In this document: one piece after another, positions 60,901-64,000 of the stretch
Layout of the letters: the number at the start of each line of letters is the position of its first letter
How positions within the stretch are numbered: the stretch's first letter is position 1
Assembly (NCBI GenBank): GCA_028283655.1
Contig: JAPWKE010000003.1
Location: forward strand, 1,550,001-1,614,000
Reading direction: 5' to 3'
From: Acidobacteriaceae bacterium
Lineage (GTDB): Bacteria > Acidobacteriota > Terriglobia > Terriglobales > Acidobacteriaceae
DNA length: 64,000 nt
Translations under genes and position numbers: made by a program
Notes under the pieces: model-generated
Databases searched by the model: none
What the model was told of the DNA's origin: nothing
Seen by the model: the letters and a program-made list of their open reading frames with translations, nothing else

Positions 60901-62382
60901 GGCAGCTGCAGCCTGATCGGAAGCTTCCTGCCTGCGACGACCGGAACGTTCTCCGCCAGCTACACCTATACGGAGTCGGGTTCCACAGCAATCGCCACAC
61001 CCACCATCACCCTCACCGGCACCGGTGCGATCCTGACCACGACCTCAGCCGTTGTGGCGCAGAGCGCACCGACCACCGGCAATGCCCAGTACGGCGGCTC
61101 CCTCACGCTAACCGTTACAGTGGCAGCCTCGACCTGCAACACAGCAGCTCCAAGCTGCGTCCCCACGGGCACGGCGCGCATCATCGTCGACGGCGTGGCA
61201 GGCACTCCCACCACACTCACCTCAGCAGGAACGGCCTCTGGAACCTTCAGCGGTCTGGCTGTTGGAGCGCACACGGTCTCCTGCTCGTACTCAGGCGACG
61301 GCTTCTACGCTGCGGCGTCGTGCCCGTCGGTGACGATCACGGTTGCCCCTGCGTCCACAACCTCTCTGCTCACGATTTCAGCGAACAATATGCCGCAGTT
61401 CAGCTCGATCGTACTCACGGCCACCGTAACCTCAAACACCTCCGGTATCCCAACCGGCACGGTCAGTTTCTCCGCGACAAGCACTTCAGGAGGAGCAGCG
61501 ACAAGCATCGGCTCTTCGTCACTGAATGCAAGTGGCGTGGCTACCTTCACTATGCAGCAGGTACTTGACTCCACCGGAGCGCAGACATCGAACAGCACGC
61601 TGGTACCGGGAACGTACAACCTCTCCTGCACCTACAACGGCTCGTCAAACTTCGCGACCTCCTCCTGCACGAACGTTTCGTTCACCGTGGTTGCAGACCC
61701 AGCTTCCTTGACGCTTGTCACGAAGGGCTGCTCCACGGCCGCGACCGCAGCAACCGTTACCAGCGCCCCCAACCAGGGAGCCACCTGCCCCAGCGCACTG
61801 TTCATCAGCGGCATTCCTGCTGTGGCAACAGCTCAGGGTTCGACGACGGATGCGGCAATCTTCATTACGCCGTCCAACACGCTAAGCGGCAAGCTCACCT
61901 TTGCCTGCTCAGGCCTGCCAACGTTTGCGACCTGCACGTTCGCCACCGCGCAGGGATCGTCCTACACCCTCACGGCTGGTACGGCGTATGTGCCGCCGAT
62001 CCCCCTCGACGTCACGCTCTGGACCGACGTCAAGGACTCTGCCTCGAACACACAGCCGATGCTGCCGGGCAATCGGAGCAGCCACACAGATCTTGCGATG
62101 CTGCTTGGATGGCCACTCGGTCTGCTTGGCTTCGCAGGGCTCGCTGCCTCACGCCGCAAGCTGCGTAAGAACGCGTTCCTCGCAGCGATTCCGCTGGCCA
62201 TGCTCCTCCTAGGAGGCTCCATGCTCGCGGGAGGTTGCGCAGGCCCGGGGAACTACACGCCGAACCTGACGCCAGCGGGACAGTACCCGGTCACCATCAC
62301 GATCACCGGTCCCAATGGTCTAACCGCTACGACGCAGGTCTACTTTGTCGTTACCAGCCCCGGCATTACCGGAGCCCAGTAA
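57985..62382 (+). CDS. Giant secreted NHL-repeat/Ig-like protein with C-terminal membrane anchors
   Basis: This 1465-residue protein starts at the ATG after AGGAG and has a signal peptide (FSFAALVLLAVPSSLRAQ). The N-terminal 900 residues carry many NHL-like propeller repeats with DPNGNLYISDAGNNVVR-type units (DTANNRILAV, DTGNNVIRRV, DTGNNVIRQV). Then come choice-of-anchor-like and two Ig-like domains (TATVTSNTSGIPTGTVSFSA). Near the C-terminus two hydrophobic segments flank a basic stretch (WPLGLLGFAGLAASRRKLRK, then AIPLAMLLLGGSMLAGGC), followed by about 45 exported-type residues. It is probably a cell-surface protein; the ligand is unknown. Confidence 0.82.
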   Translation: MRFAGIDFRQLSIFSFAALVLLAVPSSLRAQQAPQVLPYTVSTFAGPHAAYTVGAACGSRVALDTLGDGCYATDVSVGADPHDLRVDAKGNVYYIDNASLGYIHKINATTKIESMFLGSTTQSKACAAATDTYGDNCVSTDGAANNNPLILTTTSKVKTMRGMSIAPNGDILIGGYNDYYVHKISASTGIYSVVAGTGTSTTGATTGPALTTGIGSSRGAAADSNGTVYIADTAQSVIQQVANGQITLVTAPNTSVTKSATSGVLASTALVASPEDVAVDPNGNLYISDAGNNVVRAVYMGKGSLIGVSNPQTGYIYSIAGGGSGTYAIGSSTIAAAVPATSISLAIRHIAFDNRGNLYIADTTDGYIWFVDATTGYIRLMLGNYGGTIGGAATGCAASSGNTIGDGCPGVQAMLYGTSATSIGVSPDNQGNLYISDPQGGPVASSRIRKQLSGLNFPVTASGVTVTQSIDIHFGAGDSAAATGAYTFVGTTSFAAGTATCTTNADTTVDCILPVTYTATKPGYDTGTLTIKSTLGGASAYLVSGTGTVASVVVDPGQVTALTATATSSPASVLVGGGGITYIADTANNRILAVNGSTTTVFAGTGTAGYSGDSGLATSAALNGPTAMAIGTGGSLLIADTGNNVIRRVSRATGIITTYAGGASSVCSTATNTRGDACLATSALFSKPAGLAVDRYGVAYISDTGNNVIRQVDLNGYVSTFAGGGTPCATSAGAVDVQGDGCPATQTTFSSPAAIAYDQTGNYLVVADTGNSLVRKINLGNVVTASSANVGLAVANPVVLVAGNGQAGSTVDSSSLATNSQLNTPKGVTVDAASNIYIADTGNHAVRLVTPAGLISTVGGILGASGATALPAASTDLLMNSPAGIAVSSTGQLVIADTANSRVLADARSSTSYNFGRVQPASTSTTQNFVELNVGTLANTLPSTLTSTGDTSSFSLISSSTGGCSGATLSIGGSCSLIGSFLPATTGTFSASYTYTESGSTAIATPTITLTGTGAILTTTSAVVAQSAPTTGNAQYGGSLTLTVTVAASTCNTAAPSCVPTGTARIIVDGVAGTPTTLTSAGTASGTFSGLAVGAHTVSCSYSGDGFYAAASCPSVTITVAPASTTSLLTISANNMPQFSSIVLTATVTSNTSGIPTGTVSFSATSTSGGAATSIGSSSLNASGVATFTMQQVLDSTGAQTSNSTLVPGTYNLSCTYNGSSNFATSSCTNVSFTVVADPASLTLVTKGCSTAATAATVTSAPNQGATCPSALFISGIPAVATAQGSTTDAAIFITPSNTLSGKLTFACSGLPTFATCTFATAQGSSYTLTAGTAYVPPIPLDVTLWTDVKDSASNTQPMLPGNRSSHTDLAMLLGWPLGLLGFAGLAASRRKLRKNAFLAAIPLAMLLLGGSMLAGGCAGPGNYTPNLTPAGQYPVTITITGPNGLTATTQVYFVVTSPGITGAQ

Positions 62383-62401
62383 GTTAACGTAACTCAGAAC
62401 C

Positions 62402-62441
62402 GAACGAAGAAGGCCGCCCACACGGGCGGCCTTCTTCGTTC
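62402..62441. terminator. Bidirectional terminator
   Basis: An 18-bp perfect stem (GAACGAAGAAGGCCGCCC with its complement) and an ACAC loop lie between the convergent NHL/Ig-like and histidine phosphatase genes. Confidence 0.82.
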
Positions 62442-62474
62442 TCTACGCTCTAGGATCTGACCTTACTCCCTGTC

Positions 62475-63071
62475 TTACTCAAAGCTGCGGTTCCAGCGCA
62501 GCAGAACGTGCGTCTCACGCTCAAAGCCCAGCGCACTGACGCTACCGGTGCTTAGCGCAAAGAGCCGGCCATTACCAGCAGGAAGCTTCAGCCAGCGCGC
62601 CGTCAGAATTCGCAGCACATGCGCATGGGCAAACAATGCCACCTTGCCGTCCGGGCCAGCCGCTTCCAGCGCACGGGCAATCACCTTATCGCAACGCTCG
62701 CCAACGGCATCAACGCTCTCGCCGCCGATGACGCCATCGTCCCAGACGTTCCAGTCAGGCTTGCCGAGCTCTTCGCGAATCTGCTTCGTCGACTTCCCTT
62801 CCGCCTCGCCGTAGTTCCACTCCATCAGGTGCGCGTCCACCTGCATCACGTCGCCGAATCCGGCGATCCTGCACGTTTCCTGCGCACGCTTCATGGGGGA
62901 CACGATCACAGCGGAAAACTTCGTATCTTTCAGGAACGCACCCAACTCTTCGGCGCGAACACGCCCGTGCTCGGTCAGGTCAATATTCGTAGTGGACGTG
63001 TGGCGTCCGTCCAGCGACCACTCCGTCTCTCCGTGCCGTACCAGCCAAAGTTCTGCCTTACCTGCCATCAT
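62475..63071 (-). CDS. Histidine phosphatase family protein (phosphoglycerate-mutase-like)
   Basis: This 198-residue protein begins with the catalytic LWLVRHGETEWS and has SPMKRAQETC, the acid/base Glu in MEWNYGEAEG, and the second His in FAHAHVLRIL. This is the cobC/gpmB-like branch; the substrate is not clear. Two adjacent ATG codons (63071, 63068) follow AAAGGCAGGG; the upstream TTG at 63092 is less likely. It lies 29 bp after the TetR gene on the same strand and may be co-transcribed with it. Confidence 0.9.
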   Translation of the reverse strand: MMAGKAELWLVRHGETEWSLDGRHTSTTNIDLTEHGRVRAEELGAFLKDTKFSAVIVSPMKRAQETCRIAGFGDVMQVDAHLMEWNYGEAEGKSTKQIREELGKPDWNVWDDGVIGGESVDAVGERCDKVIARALEAAGPDGKVALFAHAHVLRILTARWLKLPAGNGRLFALSTGSVSALGFERETHVLLRWNRSFE

Positions 63072-63100
63072 CAGCCCTGCCTTTCTTCTCAAGCACTAGG

Positions 63101-63727
63101 TTACCGCGCGTAGAGTTTCATCATCGCCGCCGCTGCGCCTTCGATAACAGAGTTTCGGTAAGCGTCGTCCATCGGAACCTGAATCCCGATCACACGCGGC
63201 CACACCAGTGGCTCTGTGACCAGACCGAAGAACTGCCACATCGCCAACTCTGCGTTCGGGACCCGTAAGATCTCCTTGCGGTCGAGCAGGCGAAGCCACT
63301 CCATCAGCTGCTCCATCAGCGGCAAGCGACCCGAGTTGTCCCCTGGGTGCTGCATCAACCCCGGAAACCGCGTGGACTCCGCAATGGCCAGCCGAACGTA
63401 CGGAACCATCTCCTCTGCTGCCCAAAAGCTCGCAATCGCCATGGCGACCTCGCGGAGCGAGCCTTCCGGGTCGGCCACCGCATCCTCACTCCAGGTCACC
63501 TGCGGAAAGCCCTGCCAGAACAACTCAATCGCCGCACGAAAGACCGCTTCCTTGCCCTCAGGAAACTGGTTGTACAGCGTTCGCCGAGCCACCCCAGCGG
63601 CCTCGGCCATCCGGTCCATGCTCACGGAGTCGTAACCATCCTCCAGAAAAACGCGCATGGCCCCACGCAGAATCTTCTCGCGCGCGCCGCCAGATCTAAC
63701 CGGCTCATTCACCTGAACTTCGCTCAT
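63101..63727 (-). CDS. TetR family transcriptional regulator
   Basis: This 208-residue repressor has an N-terminal helix-turn-helix (REKILRGAMRVFLEDGYDSV then MAEAAGVARRTLYNQFPEGKEAVF) and a helical ligand-binding domain of the AcrR-like C-terminal type. The ATG at 63727 is preferred, with GGGGATAACG before it; an ATG eight codons upstream is possible. It is divergent from a membrane protein gene starting at 63883, and a perfect palindrome in the gap is its likely operator. It probably controls that transporter-like gene and itself. Confidence 0.92.
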   Translation of the reverse strand: MSEVQVNEPVRSGGAREKILRGAMRVFLEDGYDSVSMDRMAEAAGVARRTLYNQFPEGKEAVFRAAIELFWQGFPQVTWSEDAVADPEGSLREVAMAIASFWAAEEMVPYVRLAIAESTRFPGLMQHPGDNSGRLPLMEQLMEWLRLLDRKEILRVPNAELAMWQFFGLVTEPLVWPRVIGIQVPMDDAYRNSVIEGAAAAMMKLYAR

Positions 63728-63844
63728 CGTTATCCCCGCGTTCTGCAACATGAAGACCGCGCATCAAGACGCGCTGCACTCATCAGTCTACTTATTCACT
63801 GAAATCCTGCATCCTTTCCCTTGGGTAAGGCGTCAATAGAGTAT

Positions 63845-63867
63845 ATGCACTGCATAGTGCAGTGCAT
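63845..63867. promoter_or_regulatory. Palindromic operator, likely the TetR target
   Basis: ATGCACTGCA and TGCAGTGCAT form a perfect 10-bp inverted repeat with a 3-bp spacer. It ends 15 bp before the start codon of the divergent gene, just ahead of its CGGAGAG ribosome-binding site. The size and position are typical of TetR operators. Confidence 0.72.
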
Positions 63868-63882
63868 GTTTCGGAGAGCATT

Positions 63883-64000
63883 ATGACAGACACACTCGAT
63901 ACACCCCACGAAGAACACACCGATATCTTTCGCCGTCACACGACCGCCATCTTCCTTGGCTTTATGTACACGACGCTGCTGATCACCGGCATTTATATGC
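63883..64000 (+). CDS. Membrane protein, probable transporter (5' end only)
   Basis: The ATG after CGGAGAG opens a frame that runs off the window. The 39 visible residues are a hydrophilic N-terminus (MTDTLDTPHEEHTDIFRRHT) followed by the start of a membrane segment (AIFLGFMYTTLLITGIYM). The family cannot be told from this. Its place opposite a TetR gene with an operator between suggests an efflux-type transporter. Confidence 0.65.
   Translation, partial: MTDTLDTPHEEHTDIFRRHTTAIFLGFMYTTLLITGIYM

Noticed and set aside
1-64000. CRISPR arrays, insertion sequences, integrase/attachment sites, prophage genes
   Set aside because: No regularly spaced repeats, transposase or recombinase motifs were seen on either strand.

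Overview
The window looks like a chromosomal segment of an acidobacterium of the Terriglobia/Acidobacteriaceae type (Terriglobus, Granulicella or Edaphobacter-like). This is inferred from protein content, not from a database search. The signs are two very large TonB-dependent receptors with an N-terminal carboxypeptidase-regulatory-like domain, a giant NHL/Ig-like secreted protein, S9 peptidases, a hopanoid-associated glycosyltransferase (HpnB), a DUF1844 protein and high G+C content. Gene density is normal. I see no phage, transposase, integrase or CRISPR array, so this is core chromosome with a few lineage-specific secreted proteins.

Layout. 1-5 kb: a methionine synthase split into two overlapping genes, NuoI, a secreted sulfite-oxidase-fold protein without cysteine, and a secreted HExxH metalloprotease. 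5-11 kb: a lipoprotein, then YgfZ, DUF1844, a PhnP-like metallo-hydrolase and RibF. 11-15 kb: penicillin-binding protein 1A and a C-terminal-processing-protease homologue that has lost its catalytic Ser and Lys. 15-24 kb: elongator tRNA-Met, a small membrane protein coupled to kdsB, then a minus-strand run coaD, methyltransferase, aminotransferase, mannose-1-phosphate guanylyltransferase, phosphohexomutase and HAD phosphatase (nucleotide-sugar supply), and a DUF4139 protein. 24-30 kb: glutamate synthase large subunit and an ECF sigma factor. 30-41 kb: a frameshifted S9 peptidase, a TonB-dependent receptor, an intact S9 peptidase, a small zinc-finger anti-sigma-like protein and a giant beta-propeller/amidohydrolase whose normal stop appears lost by a 1-nt insertion.

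41.5-49.2 kb is the most coherent unit: an arginine operon argR-argC-orf60-argB-argD-argF-lectin-argH-argA(short). It is read from a promoter overlapped by an almost perfect ARG box and ends at a strong terminator. Between promoter and argR lies an intrinsic-terminator hairpin that overlaps a possible 14-codon leader peptide with two Arg codons. This suggests attenuation in addition to ArgR repression. The operon also carries an H-type-lectin-like gene and an unknown 60-residue gene, and its intercistronic gaps contain small hairpins. argG and argJ are not in the window.

49-64 kb: a CAT-like acetyltransferase, an OmpA-domain protein, HpnB, an ABC ATPase overlapping a secreted VOC-fold protein, a second TonB-dependent receptor divergent from the NHL/Ig-like giant, a histidine phosphatase, and a TetR regulator divergent from a membrane protein that runs off the end. 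A perfect 10-3-10 palindrome, the likely TetR operator, lies in front of that last gene.
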